DNA from: Gammaproteobacteria bacterium
Lineage (GTDB): Bacteria; Pseudomonadota; Gammaproteobacteria; GCA-001735895
Length of the DNA: 13,928 nucleotides
Reading direction: 5' to 3'
Assembly: GCA_027293245.1 (NCBI GenBank)
Contig: JAPUFZ010000049.1
Location: forward strand, 1-13,928
A model generated the notes under the pieces. It saw only the letters and a program-made list of their open reading frames with translations. It was not told the DNA's origin and made no database searches. Positions within the stretch are counted from its first letter, which is position 1, and every line of letters starts with the position of its first letter. Shown in pieces: positions 1 through 7,157 of the stretch. Both the position numbers and the translations under genes were made by a program.

Positions 1-2
1 TC

Positions 3-206
3 CGATCTGGTCGAACACTCCTAGTCGAAGGGGATGTCAAGGCTGGATATCTCAAGGCTGTCGGCACATCGGTCCGTATGCGATCCGGTTATTGGCTGGT
101 ATGTTCATCTAGTTTTGCGGAAAAAAATCGGTTTGAAAGACTACGTCATTGGCTCAAAAGTGAGATACATACAACTATAGGTAAAACTATGGGCGCTTCT
201 TTTTAG
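3..206 (+). CDS. LysR-type transcriptional regulator, C-terminal fragment (5' end outside window)
   Basis: An open frame enters from the left edge and runs 67 codons to a TAG stop, with no start codon of its own. The translation has TLLVEGDVKAGYLKAV, then SGYWLVCSSS and RLRHWLKSEI. This order (RTLLVEDD..AG.L, YWLV, F..WL..E) is that of the last effector-domain segment of GcvA-like LysR regulators, so this is the C-terminal fifth of such a protein; the DNA-binding helix-turn-helix would lie outside the window. It points toward tRNA-Ser and ends about 410 bases before it. Whether the full gene is intact cannot be seen. The family call rests on motif order only; target genes and inducer are unknown. 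Confidence 0.65.
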   Translation, partial: RSGRTLLVEGDVKAGYLKAVGTSVRMRSGYWLVCSSSFAEKNRFERLRHWLKSEIHTTIGKTMGASF

Positions 207-352
207 CCCGTTACATTTCGAGAAACTAAGATCTAACGCAACGTCTCCTAAGGGTCGGTTTCTGCCGCTCATCGTAAATTCCCCAGCGTCCGCTTTTCTT
301 GATTCGACGGTTATCCAGTGAATTTAATAATTACGAGATAAGACACCAAATC

Positions 353-373
353 GGGGGCAACATTGGGGGCAAC
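353..373 (+). repeat. Direct repeat pair GGGGGCAAC, 12-bp period
   Basis: GGGGGCAAC occurs at 353-361 and again at 365-373. Short repeats of this kind (GGGGGCA, one helical turn apart) are, as I recall, often seen near tRNA genes beside P4-type integrases, where they could be arm-type binding sites. That role is inferred; no integrase gene is in the window. Confidence 0.5.
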
Positions 374-541
374 TGTAGTTCCCAAAAATGAATAAAACCC
401 ATAGTTTCAGATACTTGGATGAAGTTTTTGGTAGTCGCCGTCGAAATGTATTCTGGTTCTATACTTTCGGGTTCAATCTCAGTCAATACAGTGAATCGGA
501 ATCAGAAAAACGCCCTAAACCAACATTTAATGTTCATCATC

Positions 542-559
542 GGGGGCCAATTGGGGGAC
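542..559 (+). repeat. Second G-run direct repeat pair, 11-bp period
   Basis: GGGGGCCAA at 542-550 is followed by GGGGGACT at 553-560, in the same orientation as the 353-373 pair and about 190 bp from it. It is a degenerate copy of the same motif. It lies just outside the tRNA terminator hairpin and may be the tRNA-proximal arm site of an old integration. Confidence 0.4.
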
Positions 560-571
560 TAAAATTAATAA

Positions 572-607
572 AATAAACCTATCTAATTGTTTTTAAATAG
601 GTTTATT
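572..607 (-). terminator. Intrinsic terminator of tRNA-Ser
   Basis: A perfect 11-bp inverted repeat (AATAAACCTAT at 572-582, ATAGGTTTATT at 597-607) has a 14-base loop. Read on the minus strand it starts nine bases after the tRNA CCA end and is followed by a T-rich run (TTTATTAATTTT), as expected for a tRNA terminator. The stem is AT-rich, so its strength is uncertain. Confidence 0.65.
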
Positions 608-615
608 AGTGTTAA

Positions 616-706
616 TGGCGGAGAGAGAGGGATTCGAACCCTCGATACGCGATTAACGTATACTCCCTTAGCAGGGGAGCGCCTTCAGCCGCTCGGCCAT
701 CTCTCC
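616..706 (-). tRNA. tRNA-Ser (anticodon GCU)
   Basis: The minus strand reads GGAGAGATGGCCGAGCGG from 706, with an acceptor stem GGAGAGA pairing to TCTCTCC, discriminator G and an encoded CCA at 618-616. The anticodon arm CTCCCCTGCTAAGGGAG shows anticodon GCT, which reads AGC and AGU serine codons. The long variable arm (built on ATACGTTAATCGCGTAT) and TTCGAAT in the T loop are typical of a class II serine tRNA. The length of 91 bases fits. It lies downstream of csrA, as in other gammaproteobacteria, but is separated from it by a terminator, so it probably has its own promoter. Its 3' side borders the possible island edge. Confidence 0.97.
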
Positions 707-839
707 AAATTCGTTAATTTCTTGGGTTTCGTTTTCCTGATGTGTTATTAACTATTTCCCCTTTGCGTCGAATTGGCGGTATCTTAAATTTAATCAAGAC
801 AATTCGCTAGCCTTGCGACCAAATTTATCGAATATTGGT

Positions 840-869
840 ATCTAAAAAGCGACGAGGATCGCCGCTTTT
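840..869 (-). terminator. Intrinsic terminator of csrA
   Basis: On the minus strand AAAAGCGGCG and CGUCGCUUUU pair around a five-base loop (stem 845-854 with 860-869, one G-U pair), followed by a U run. It lies 25 bases past the csrA stop codon and separates csrA from tRNA-Ser. Confidence 0.8.
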
Positions 870-894
870 GTTTCCAGACGTCAGCTAACTAACT

Positions 895-1125
895 TTAAGC
901 TGAATTCCCTATTTGATCGTCTTCTTGCTCCTGGGGCTGATCCTGGTTCTGTGCCTGTGCCTTTTCAGCCTGGATGCGCTCATAGATTTCTTCGCGATGT
1001 ACCGCAATTTCCCTGGGCGCGTTAACACCAATCCTGACCTGATTTCCTTTAACACCCAGTACGGTGACCGTGACATCGTCACCCACCATTAATGTTTCTC
1101 CCACTCGCCGCGTTAATATCAGCAT
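895..1125 (-). CDS. csrA: Carbon storage regulator CsrA (translational regulator)
   Basis: CsrA is a dimeric RNA-binding protein that binds GGA motifs in mRNA leaders and blocks or aids translation of carbon-metabolism, motility and biofilm genes. The first 55 residues are nearly those of E. coli Csr[21 protein letters not shown], the core [16 protein letters not shown], and [14 protein letters not shown] with the RNA-binding VHREEI segment. The protein has 76 residues against about 61 in E. coli; the extra tail (about 57-76) is rich in Gln, Glu and Asp and looks disordered. The ATG has a strong GGAGAG ribosome site five bases upstream (1131-1136). Position downstream of lysC and alaS and upstream of tRNA-Ser is the conserved gammaproteobacterial context. 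The leader is structured and suggests autoregulation. Confidence 0.97.
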   Translation of the reverse strand: MLILTRRVGETLMVGDDVTVTVLGVKGNQVRIGVNAPREIAVHREEIYERIQAEKAQAQNQDQPQEQEDDQIGNSA

Positions 1126-1258
1126 ACTATCTCTCCAAATATATATTTCCTCAATCTAACCCTGTTTTTCCATAGATATCACTTATTACTATGTAGATTG
1201 AGGACAACTCTCCACTTTCCCAACCCCCATTCTACCTAACAAGCGTATCTAAAGCCAA
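1126..1258 (-). promoter_or_regulatory. csrA promoter and structured leader with GGA motifs
   Basis: A plausible sigma-70 promoter is TTGGCT (1253-1258), an 18-bp spacer, and TAGAAT (1229-1234). The roughly 100-base leader has three GGA motifs on the minus strand: GGAGAG at 1208-1213, AGGA around 1148-1151, and the GGAGAG ribosome site at 1131-1136. An inverted repeat, CCTCAATCTA (1194-1203 read on the minus strand) with TAGATTGAGG (1149-1158), continues inward as CATAG/CTATG (1171-1175, 1189-1193), giving a 15-bp stem with a 12-base bulge. CsrA binding to its own leader is known in E. coli; here it is inferred from the motifs. Confidence 0.55.
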
Positions 1259-1285
1259 TACCCCAACCGGGGGAAATCGACTCTA

Positions 1286-1765
1286 TCATTCTGATTTTAA
1301 ATCGAATCCTTCGTGCAAGGCCCGCACGCCAAGCTCGAGGTATTTTTCATCGACCAGCACCGAAATCTTGATCTCAGAGGTCGATATCATCAGGATATTG
1401 ATGCCTTCCCTGGCCAGGATTTCAAACATACGGCTTGCAATACCGGCATGCGAGCGCATGCCGACACCGACCAGGGATATTTTGACAATTCTATTATTAC
1501 CCCTGACTTCACGCGCCTTTAGCTGATTTGCCGTTTTCTCGAGCGATGCCATCGCGGTCTCATAGTCGTTACGATGAACAGTAAAGGTGAAATCGGTTGA
1601 ACCATCGGCACCGACGTTCTGCAGTATCATATCGACTTCGATATTGGCATCGGAAATGGGTCCCAGTATCTGATAGGCAACGCCGGGGGTATCGGAAACA
1701 CCGTTAATGGTCAGTTGGGCCTCGTCACGGTTGAAGGCGATGCCTGAGATTAGGGCTTGTTCCAT
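1286..1765 (-). CDS. Possible internal start: LysC beta (regulatory) subunit, 159 aa
   Basis: Residue 250 of LysC is Met (ATG at 1765-1763), preceded by GGATAAAACT, an acceptable ribosome site. The product from here, beginning MEQALISGIAF, would be the two ACT domains alone. In Corynebacterium and Bacillus, aspartokinase II is an alpha2-beta2 enzyme whose beta chain starts at an in-frame internal codon in the equivalent place (MEEAVLTG in Corynebacterium). Use of this start here is inferred from position and the upstream GGAT only. Confidence 0.4.
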   Translation of the reverse strand: MEQALISGIAFNRDEAQLTINGVSDTPGVAYQILGPISDANIEVDMILQNVGADGSTDFTFTVHRNDYETAMASLEKTANQLKAREVRGNNRIVKISLVGVGMRSHAGIASRMFEILAREGINILMISTSEIKISVLVDEKYLELGVRALHEGFDLKSE

Positions 1766-2512
1766 AGTTTTATCCGTTTCATAGTCAGTGGTAATCAGGG
1801 TGCCCTCACCTTCTTCGAACGATGACAGGACACGCAACGGGACTGCGTATTTTTGAGCGAACTCAACCGCCCTGATCTGCAAAACCTTCGAGCCGAGACT
1901 GGCCATCTCGAGCATTTCCTCGTAAGTAATGGTTATCAGTCGCCGCGCCTCGGGTTCGACTCTCGGGTCGGTGGTATAGACACCATCAACATCAGTAAAT
2001 ATCTGGCACTCATCGGCCTTGAGGGCTGCTGCCAGCGCGACACCCGTGGTATCTGAGCCTCCGCGACCCAGGGTGGTTATATTGCTTTCTTCATCAACAC
2101 CCTGAAAACCGGCAACCACAATGATGCGCCCGGCATCGAGATCGCGTTGAATATTTTGATGGTCGATAGATTTGATTCGCGCCTTGTTGTGGTTATTGTC
2201 AGTCACGATTTTAGCCTGTCCACCGGTATACGACTTGGCCGCGTAGCCACGCTTTTCGAGCGCCATCGCCAGTAATGCGATGGTTACCTGTTCACCGGTA
2301 GTCATCAATACGTCAAGTTCTCGACCGCTGGCTTGCGGACTAATTTCCTGGGCCAGGGCGACCAGCCGATTGGTTTCGCCGCTCATCGCAGAAACCACGA
2401 TAACCATATCGTTGCCCTGATCCTTATAGGCAACCACTTTGTCTGCAACCGCCTCGATTCTTTCAATCGAACCTACCGAGGTGCCACCGTATTTTTGAAC
2501 CAGTAAAGCCAT
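1286..2512 (-). CDS. lysC: Aspartate kinase LysC with tandem ACT domains
   Basis: Aspartokinase phosphorylates aspartate with ATP, the first step toward lysine, threonine, methionine and diaminopimelate; it is cytosolic. The 408 residues show the kinase signature KYGGTSV (7-13), the GRGGSDTT segment (149-156) and FTDVDGVYTTDPR (172-184). Two ACT domains follow at about 265-335 and 343-405 (IVKISLVGVGMRSHAG), the usual site of lysine and threonine feedback. Length and layout match the single-function Pseudomonas/Corynebacterium type, not the bifunctional homoserine dehydrogenase fusions. The ATG start at 2512 aligns with the family N terminus but has no clear Shine-Dalgarno sequence. A near-consensus promoter lies in the 82-bp gap to alaS. 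An internal start at 1765 could yield a separate regulatory subunit. Confidence 0.96.
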   Translation of the reverse strand: MALLVQKYGGTSVGSIERIEAVADKVVAYKDQGNDMVIVVSAMSGETNRLVALAQEISPQASGRELDVLMTTGEQVTIALLAMALEKRGYAAKSYTGGQAKIVTDNNHNKARIKSIDHQNIQRDLDAGRIIVVAGFQGVDEESNITTLGRGGSDTTGVALAAALKADECQIFTDVDGVYTTDPRVEPEARRLITITYEEMLEMASLGSKVLQIRAVEFAQKYAVPLRVLSSFEEGEGTLITTDYETDKTMEQALISGIAFNRDEAQLTINGVSDTPGVAYQILGPISDANIEVDMILQNVGADGSTDFTFTVHRNDYETAMASLEKTANQLKAREVRGNNRIVKISLVGVGMRSHAGIASRMFEILAREGINILMISTSEIKISVLVDEKYLELGVRALHEGFDLKSE

Positions 2513-2539
2513 GTGCTGAGAGCGTGAAAACGAGCGCGG

Positions 2540-2568
2540 ATTATAGGAAAATCCCGCTCTCTTGTATA
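2540..2568 (-). promoter_or_regulatory. lysC promoter (sigma-70)
   Basis: On the minus strand TATACA (2563-2568), a 17-bp spacer, and a perfect TATAAT (2540-2545) lie between alaS and lysC, placing the start of transcription about 20 bases before the lysC ATG. A 7-bp inverted repeat, GAGAGCG (2518-2524) and CGCTCTC (2555-2561), flanks the -10 box and could be an operator, though no regulator is apparent. Confidence 0.65.
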
Positions 2569-2594
2569 ATTAATTTGATCGATAGAATCTTCAC

Positions 2595-5195
2595 TTAGAG
2601 CCTGGTTTCGACCCAGGGGACAACCAGATCGAGTGCCTCGGACAGTTTTTCAGGCGCGTTACCACCAGCCTGCGCCATGTCTGCTCTGCCGCCACCTCGA
2701 CCACCACAGGGTTCGGCCACGACATTAACCAGATCAACAGCACGAATTCGATCCGTTTCGGCTTTCGTCACCCCGGCAATTATCGACACCTTACCATTGT
2801 CACTACTTGCCAGCACGACGACCGCCGCACGCAGTTTATGCTTCAATTGATCAACCGTATCACGCAGGGTTTTGACATTGGCGCCATCGATTCTGGCTGC
2901 CAGCACCTTGATACCCTTAACATCCACCGCCTGAGTAACCAGGTCACCGCCGACCTCGGACGCTGCTTTCGACTTTAACGAGGTCAGTTGCTTTTGCAGA
3001 TCCCGGTTAGTGGCGTACAGTTGCTCGATTTTGTTTGCCAGGTCTTCACGACTGGCCTTGAGTGCCGATGCCGCCGCATCTAACTTGTGCTCGCTATCGA
3101 TAAATCGGCTTACTGCCTCACTGCCAGTGATGGCCTCGATCCGACGCACTCCCGCAGCGATACCGGTTTCTACAATAATTTTGAACAAACCTATATCACC
3201 CGCTCTTTGTACATGGGTTCCTCCACAAAGCTCGACCGAGTCGGACCCTATTCTTAGCACGCGCACTGTTTCGCCATATTTCTCACCAAACAGGGCCATC
3301 GCTCCGGTTGCCCGGGCAGCATCCATATCCATTACCTCGGCATGCGTTGGCAGGTTCAAGCGTATCTGATCATTCACCAGGGTTTCAATCCGTTCTATTT
3401 CATCGGCACTTAGCGGCTGGTAGTGTGAAAAGTCAAAGCGTAATTTGTCGGCATTGACCAGCGAACCCTTCTGTTGCACGTGATCACCCAGGACCTGCCG
3501 TAAAGCCGCGTGCATCAGGTGGGTTGCTGAATGATTGAGCACCACGGCCCGCCGATGGCTCTGGTCGATCTGTGCCGTCAAAGTTTCGCCAACAGCCAAC
3601 TTCCCACTTCGAATCTGTCCTATATGCAGATAAACATCGTTTTGTTTTTGCGTATCGGTAACCCCAAATTCGACACCCGCATGCTTTAGCGTGCCAATAT
3701 CGCCGACTTGTCCACCCGACTCGGCATAAAATGGTGTCTGCTCGAGAATCACAATGGCTTGCTGACTATTTTCGAGCACTTCAATCTGCGCTCCATTTTG
3801 CATGATTGCGGTCACCCGTGTTTCCACCTCACTTTCGTCGTAACCATTGAATAACGTGGTTTCAAGTTCGTTGATAGCTAAACTCTCACCGGCAATGGCA
3901 AACTGACTGGATGCCCTGGCGCGGGTTTTTTGCACCCGCATGTGTATTTCGAAACCGGTTTCGTCTATCTGTAATCCTCTTTCACGCGCTACATCGGCAG
4001 TCAGGTCAACCGGAAAACCGTAGGTATCGTAGAGTTTGAACACGATATTGCCACTAATTGTTTGCCCTTTCATTTGCGCGATATTGTCTTCGAGGATACG
4101 CATCCCCTGTTCGAGGGTTTCGGCGAATCGCTGTTCTTCTTTTTGCAAAACACGTGCGACGTGATCTTTGTACTTTCGCAGTTCGGGATAAGCGTCACCC
4201 ATTAACTCGTCCAGTGCAGGGACCAGTCGATAAAAGAAGGGTTGCTTGCAACCCAATTGATGGCCATGGCGTGCCGCACGACGAATGATACGCCGCAAAA
4301 CGTATCCACGTCCTTCATTCGAGGGCAACACACCATCGACAATTAAAAATGCACAGGAGCGTATGTGGTCGGCAATGACGCGCAGTGATTTATCCTGTAG
4401 ATCCCGGGTACCGGTCAATTCCGCTGCGGTCTTGATCAAATACTTAAACAGGTCAATATCATAGTTGTTATGTACATGCTGCATGATCGCAGCAAGTCGT
4501 TCGAGACCCATGCCGGTATCGACTGATGGTTTAGGCAATGGATGCATTACTCCCTGTTCATCCCGGTTGTATTGCATAAATACCAGGTTCCAGATTTCGA
4601 TATACCGATCGCCATCCTGTTCGGGAGTCCCCGGCGGTCCGCCTTCGATCTGTGCGCCGTGGTCGTAGAATATTTCGCTACAGGGTCCGCAGGGGCCTGT
4701 GTCGCCCATCGACCAGAAATTGTCGGATGTACCAATTCGGGTAAATCGACTCGCATCGACACCAATATCGTTTAACCAGACATCTGCCGCTTCGTCATCA
4801 TCGACGTAAACCGTGACCCAGAGTTTTTCCGGTGGCAAACCGACAACCCGGGTTAAAAAATCCCAGGCGTAAAATATCGCTTTCTTTTTGAAATAATCGC
4901 CAAAACTAAAGTTGCCCAGCATTTCGAAAAAAGTATGGTGCCTTGCGGTGTAACCGACATTTTCCAGGTCGTTGTGTTTGCCACCGGCCCGAACGCAGCG
5001 CTGCGAGCTAACCGCCGTGCTATAGCTTCTCTTGTCGGTTCCCAGGAATACATCTTTGAATTGCACCATGCCGGAATTGGTAAATAACAGGGTGGGATCG
5101 TTTCCAGGCACGAGCGGACTCGACGCGACGATGGTATGCCCGTGACTTTCAAAATACTTGAGGAACTTATCCCTTAACTCGGCACTGGTGATCAT
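2595..5195 (-). CDS. alaS: Alanine--tRNA ligase AlaS
   Basis: AlaRS charges tRNA-Ala in the cytosol and edits mischarged Ser and Gly. The 866 residues match the usual bacterial length of about 875. Seen in order: class II catalytic core from the N terminus ([19 protein letters not shown] about 25-43, then [20 protein letters not shown] 81-100, and TGMGLERLA with the motif 3 arginine); the editing domain with zinc ligands HSATH (555-559) and CGGTH (657-661, Cys and His); a coiled linker (about 705-745); and the C-terminal C-Ala domain with a glycine-rich [15 protein letters not shown] (831-845). The ATG at 5195 matches the family N terminus although no Shine-Dalgarno sequence is visible. It follows recX by 63 bases with no terminator between, so co-transcription with recX is likely. 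Confidence 0.98.
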   Translation of the reverse strand: MITSAELRDKFLKYFESHGHTIVASSPLVPGNDPTLLFTNSGMVQFKDVFLGTDKRSYSTAVSSQRCVRAGGKHNDLENVGYTARHHTFFEMLGNFSFGDYFKKKAIFYAWDFLTRVVGLPPEKLWVTVYVDDDEAADVWLNDIGVDASRFTRIGTSDNFWSMGDTGPCGPCSEIFYDHGAQIEGGPPGTPEQDGDRYIEIWNLVFMQYNRDEQGVMHPLPKPSVDTGMGLERLAAIMQHVHNNYDIDLFKYLIKTAAELTGTRDLQDKSLRVIADHIRSCAFLIVDGVLPSNEGRGYVLRRIIRRAARHGHQLGCKQPFFYRLVPALDELMGDAYPELRKYKDHVARVLQKEEQRFAETLEQGMRILEDNIAQMKGQTISGNIVFKLYDTYGFPVDLTADVARERGLQIDETGFEIHMRVQKTRARASSQFAIAGESLAINELETTLFNGYDESEVETRVTAIMQNGAQIEVLENSQQAIVILEQTPFYAESGGQVGDIGTLKHAGVEFGVTDTQKQNDVYLHIGQIRSGKLAVGETLTAQIDQSHRRAVVLNHSATHLMHAALRQVLGDHVQQKGSLVNADKLRFDFSHYQPLSADEIERIETLVNDQIRLNLPTHAEVMDMDAARATGAMALFGEKYGETVRVLRIGSDSVELCGGTHVQRAGDIGLFKIIVETGIAAGVRRIEAITGSEAVSRFIDSEHKLDAAASALKASREDLANKIEQLYATNRDLQKQLTSLKSKAASEVGGDLVTQAVDVKGIKVLAARIDGANVKTLRDTVDQLKHKLRAAVVVLASSDNGKVSIIAGVTKAETDRIRAVDLVNVVAEPCGGRGGGRADMAQAGGNAPEKLSEALDLVVPWVETRL

Positions 5196-5258
5196 AAATT
5201 AAATAGTTGAATGTGATGTCGGCAGAGAATTCAGGCCGAAATCAATGCTTTTGAATCC

Positions 5259-5708
5259 TTATCGGAATAATCGCATGACTGACTCGGGAGAAAAACCCCT
5301 ATTTTGTAAAAAACGGGCCTGTTTCATTTTTTCTTTATAATCAACGGGTAAGCTGTCGCCGAACTTTTTAATTCTTTGCCCGGCCATGCTCGATTGCCAG
5401 TCGATGTCAAGGCCGGAGAAATAATCATCCACCAGGCCCTCACTAACCCCCTTTTGGCGTAATTCATATCTGATTTTTATCGGTCCGAAACCGGCATTAA
5501 TTCGGTAATTAACAATACTCTCAATAAATCGACTATCGCTCTGCAGATTATCCTGCTGCAAGGCCGCTATAGCAGCATCAATTTCATCATTTTCAAAATC
5601 GCGCTGTTTTAGTTTACGGGTTAATTCGTAAACAGAATGTTCGCGCCTGGCCAGCAGGTCCATTGCCACCACGCGGATACTACGAGTGGTTTTATCTTTC
5701 GTTCTCAT
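5259..5708 (-). CDS. recX: Regulatory protein RecX (RecA inhibitor)
   Basis: RecX binds the RecA filament groove and limits RecA filament growth and ATPase activity. The 149-residue protein (E. coli 166) has the three tandem three-helix repeats of the family: AMDLLARREHSVYELTRKL (about 15-33), the central INAGFGPIKIRYELRQKGVS (about 71-90), and the C-terminal KMKQARFLQNRGFSPESVMRLF. It lies 102 bases downstream of recA on the same strand, separated by a strong terminator, so its expression should depend on read-through from recA or a weak promoter of its own. The ATG at 5708 lacks a clear ribosome site, consistent with low expression. The family call is secure from sequence and position. Confidence 0.95.
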   Translation of the reverse strand: MRTKDKTTRSIRVVAMDLLARREHSVYELTRKLKQRDFENDEIDAAIAALQQDNLQSDSRFIESIVNYRINAGFGPIKIRYELRQKGVSEGLVDDYFSGLDIDWQSSMAGQRIKKFGDSLPVDYKEKMKQARFLQNRGFSPESVMRLFR

Positions 5709-5732
5709 AAAAGTTAAATTCTGGAAAAAACA

Positions 5733-5763
5733 AAGCCCCTGATCGGAGATTAATCAGGGGCTT
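5733..5763 (-). terminator. Strong intrinsic terminator between recA and recX
   Basis: A perfect 11-bp stem (AAGCCCCTGAT at 5733-5743 with ATCAGGGGCTT at 5753-5763) and a 9-base loop are followed on the minus strand by TGTTTTTT. In E. coli a terminator in the same place keeps recX mRNA at a small fraction of recA by partial read-through; the same arrangement is inferred here. Confidence 0.93.
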
Positions 5764-5810
5764 CAAGCCAGCTAGCATGGCCACTGAAACAGCAGGTGTG
5801 GGTGGGGTTA

Positions 5811-6869
5811 CTACTCTGCTGTCTCAACTTCTACCGGTGGGTCGGTTTCCATGGCTTCGCTGTCATCCGGATTAGATGGTTTTGGTAAAAGTTCGGCGCG
5901 AATTCGCGCTTCAATTTCCTCTGCGATCTGTTTATGTTGTTTCAGGAATGCGCGGACATTATCCTTGCCCTGGCCGATGCGTTCTTCATTATAGCTATAC
6001 CAGGCACCGGCCTTGTCTATCATGCCCAGTTTGACACCGAGGTCGATCAACTCACCTTCTCGCGATATACCTTCGCCATACAATATCTCGAATTCACATT
6101 GTTTGAATGGGGGGGCTACCTTGTTTTTCACTACCTTGACACGGGTTTCATTACCGATGACTTCATCACCCCGCTTAATCGCACCAATGCGGCGTATATC
6201 AAGCCTCACCGAGGCGTAGAATTTTAATGCATTGCCCCCGGTAGTGGTTTCCGGGTTGCCAAACATGACGCCTATTTTTATACGGATCTGGTTGATGAAA
6301 ATCACCATCGTATTCGAACGTTTGATATTGCCGGTTAACTTACGTAAGGCCTGTGACATCAGTCGCGCCTGCAGGCCCATGTGCGAATCACCCATGTCAC
6401 CTTCAATTTCAGCCTTCGGAGTCAATGCCGCTACCGAATCGATGACAACCACGTCAACCGCCCCGGAACGCACCAGCATGTCGGTTATTTCCAACGCCTG
6501 CTCACCGGTATCAGGTTGTGAAACCAGTAATTCATCGATATCAACTCCCAGTTTGCCGGCATAACTTGGATCAAGCGCATGTTCCGCATCGATAAATGCG
6601 CCAGTACCACCCGCCTTCTGAGCTTCAGCAATCACCTGCAGCGCCAGCGTGGTTTTACCCGACGATTCAGGTCCATAAATTTCTACTACCCTGCCACGCG
6701 GCAAGCCCCCTATGCCCAATGCCAGATCGAGTGATAGTGAGCCGGTCGAAACCACATCAATACTCATGTCTACACCGCCGTCGCCCATGCGCATGACCGA
6801 TCCCTTGCCAAATTGCTTCTCGATTTGCCCGAGTGCCGCGGTGAGTGCTTTTTTCTTGTTGTCGTCCAT
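5811..6869 (-). CDS. recA: Recombinase RecA
   Basis: RecA forms ATP-dependent filaments on single-stranded DNA, carries out strand exchange, and triggers LexA self-cleavage in the SOS response. I place the start at ATG 6869 ([20 protein letters not shown]), giving 352 residues against 353 in E. coli. An upstream in-frame ATG at 6941 would add 24 non-conserved residues and run through the promoter. Seen: Walker [10 protein letters not shown] (66-74), the Walker B region [10 protein letters not shown], loop L1 [10 protein letters not shown], loop L2 region [20 protein letters not shown], and an acidic C-terminal tail ([18 protein letters not shown]) as in other gammaproteobacteria. AGGT lies 9 bases before the ATG. 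Tandem stops TAG TAA end the gene. Confidence 0.98.
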   Translation of the reverse strand: MDDNKKKALTAALGQIEKQFGKGSVMRMGDGGVDMSIDVVSTGSLSLDLALGIGGLPRGRVVEIYGPESSGKTTLALQVIAEAQKAGGTGAFIDAEHALDPSYAGKLGVDIDELLVSQPDTGEQALEITDMLVRSGAVDVVVIDSVAALTPKAEIEGDMGDSHMGLQARLMSQALRKLTGNIKRSNTMVIFINQIRIKIGVMFGNPETTTGGNALKFYASVRLDIRRIGAIKRGDEVIGNETRVKVVKNKVAPPFKQCEFEILYGEGISREGELIDLGVKLGMIDKAGAWYSYNEERIGQGKDNVRAFLKQHKQIAEEIEARIRAELLPKPSNPDDSEAMETDPPVEVETAE

Positions 6870-6915
6870 ATAATATTTACCTGTATTGGTGGATTCATGA
6901 CTGTAATGGTTGCAA

Positions 6916-6950
6916 ATTATCCCACAGACCACCGAGAACATAAAGAGAAC
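6916..6950 (-). promoter_or_regulatory. recA promoter with GTTC-N7-GTTC element (putative LexA/SOS box)
   Basis: On the minus strand GATAAT (6916-6921) is a good -10 box about 47 bases before the recA ATG. Seventeen bases upstream is a poor -35 (TTTATG, 6939-6944), overlapped by GTTC TCTTTAT GTTC (6936-6950). GTTC-N7-GTTC is the LexA operator described for alphaproteobacteria, and overlap of the -35 fits a repressor site. No CTGT-N8-ACAG box, the usual gammaproteobacterial operator, is present in this upstream region. LexA binding is inferred. Confidence 0.5.
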
Positions 6951-6979
6951 TTTTTAAAAAATTTCAACCCCGTAAGCGT

Positions 6980-7037
6980 GTGGCTTTTAATCTATAAAGC
7001 ACATTATAAAAGGCCACTAGCTCATAGGGTGAGCCAC
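6980..7037. other. Overlapping inverted repeats upstream of the molybdoenzyme operon
   Basis: GTGGCTTTTA (6980-6989) can pair with TAAAAGGCCAC (7007-7017, one bulged G). A second hairpin, GCTCA (7020-7024) with TGAGC (7030-7034), follows at once, and its right arm runs into GCCAC (7033-7037), which could also pair with GTGGC at 6980-6984. The pairings exclude one another. No RNA family is recognised, and which strand is transcribed is unknown. Confidence 0.3.
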
Positions 7038-7074
7038 ATAAAATAATTTAGTTTTGCTTTTAAATTTAAATCGG

Positions 7075-7103
7075 TTGAGCATTGCCGGCAGGATAGTTAG
7101 CAT
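7075..7103 (+). promoter_or_regulatory. Possible promoter of the molybdoenzyme operon
   Basis: TTGAGC (7075-7080), a 17-bp spacer and TAGCAT (7098-7103) form a weak sigma-70-like promoter 55 bases before the first gene. No FNR-type TTGAT-N4-ATCAA site is visible nearby. Just before the gene is a tandem 8-bp repeat, CCTTTAGA twice (7139-7154). Confidence 0.3.
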
Positions 7104-7157
7104 GTGATGATGTAAAAAAGCCTCAGTAACCCGGTATACCTTTAGACCTTTAGACCC

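Larger units (their letters stand above)
207..571. other. AT-rich gene-free stretch, probable island edge
   Basis: I see no convincing gene between the LysR fragment and the tRNA terminator. The only open frame of note (388-576, plus strand) gives a 62-residue protein with no recognisable motif, has no Shine-Dalgarno sequence, and its end is read through the G-run repeats. The stretch does hold two pairs of short G-rich direct repeats, annotated separately. It lies directly beyond the 3' end of tRNA-Ser, the usual integration point of tyrosine-integrase islands, but no integrase sequence is visible. Confidence 0.5.

Noticed and set aside
388..576. Small plus-strand open frame of 62 residues near the tRNA
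   Set aside because: No ribosome site, no recognisable motif, and its C-terminal residues come from the G-run repeat and terminator region; more likely chance coding in non-coding DNA.
1..616. Integrase gene or duplicated tRNA end (att site) beside tRNA-Ser
   Set aside because: No integrase motif in any frame and no second copy of the tRNA 3' end in the window.
3010..3369. Long open frame antisense to alaS (119 residues), with others at 4058-4288 and 4465-4775
   Set aside because: They are shadows of a strongly conserved gene, are low in recognisable protein motifs and have no start signals.
6870..6941. Upstream ATG that would extend RecA by 24 residues
   Set aside because: The extension has no counterpart in RecA proteins and would place the start upstream of the -10 box; the ATG at 6869 has a ribosome site and matches the family.
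6870..6960. Gammaproteobacterial LexA box CTGT-N8-ACAG near recA
   Set aside because: Single CTGT and ACAG words occur but none at the 8-base spacing.
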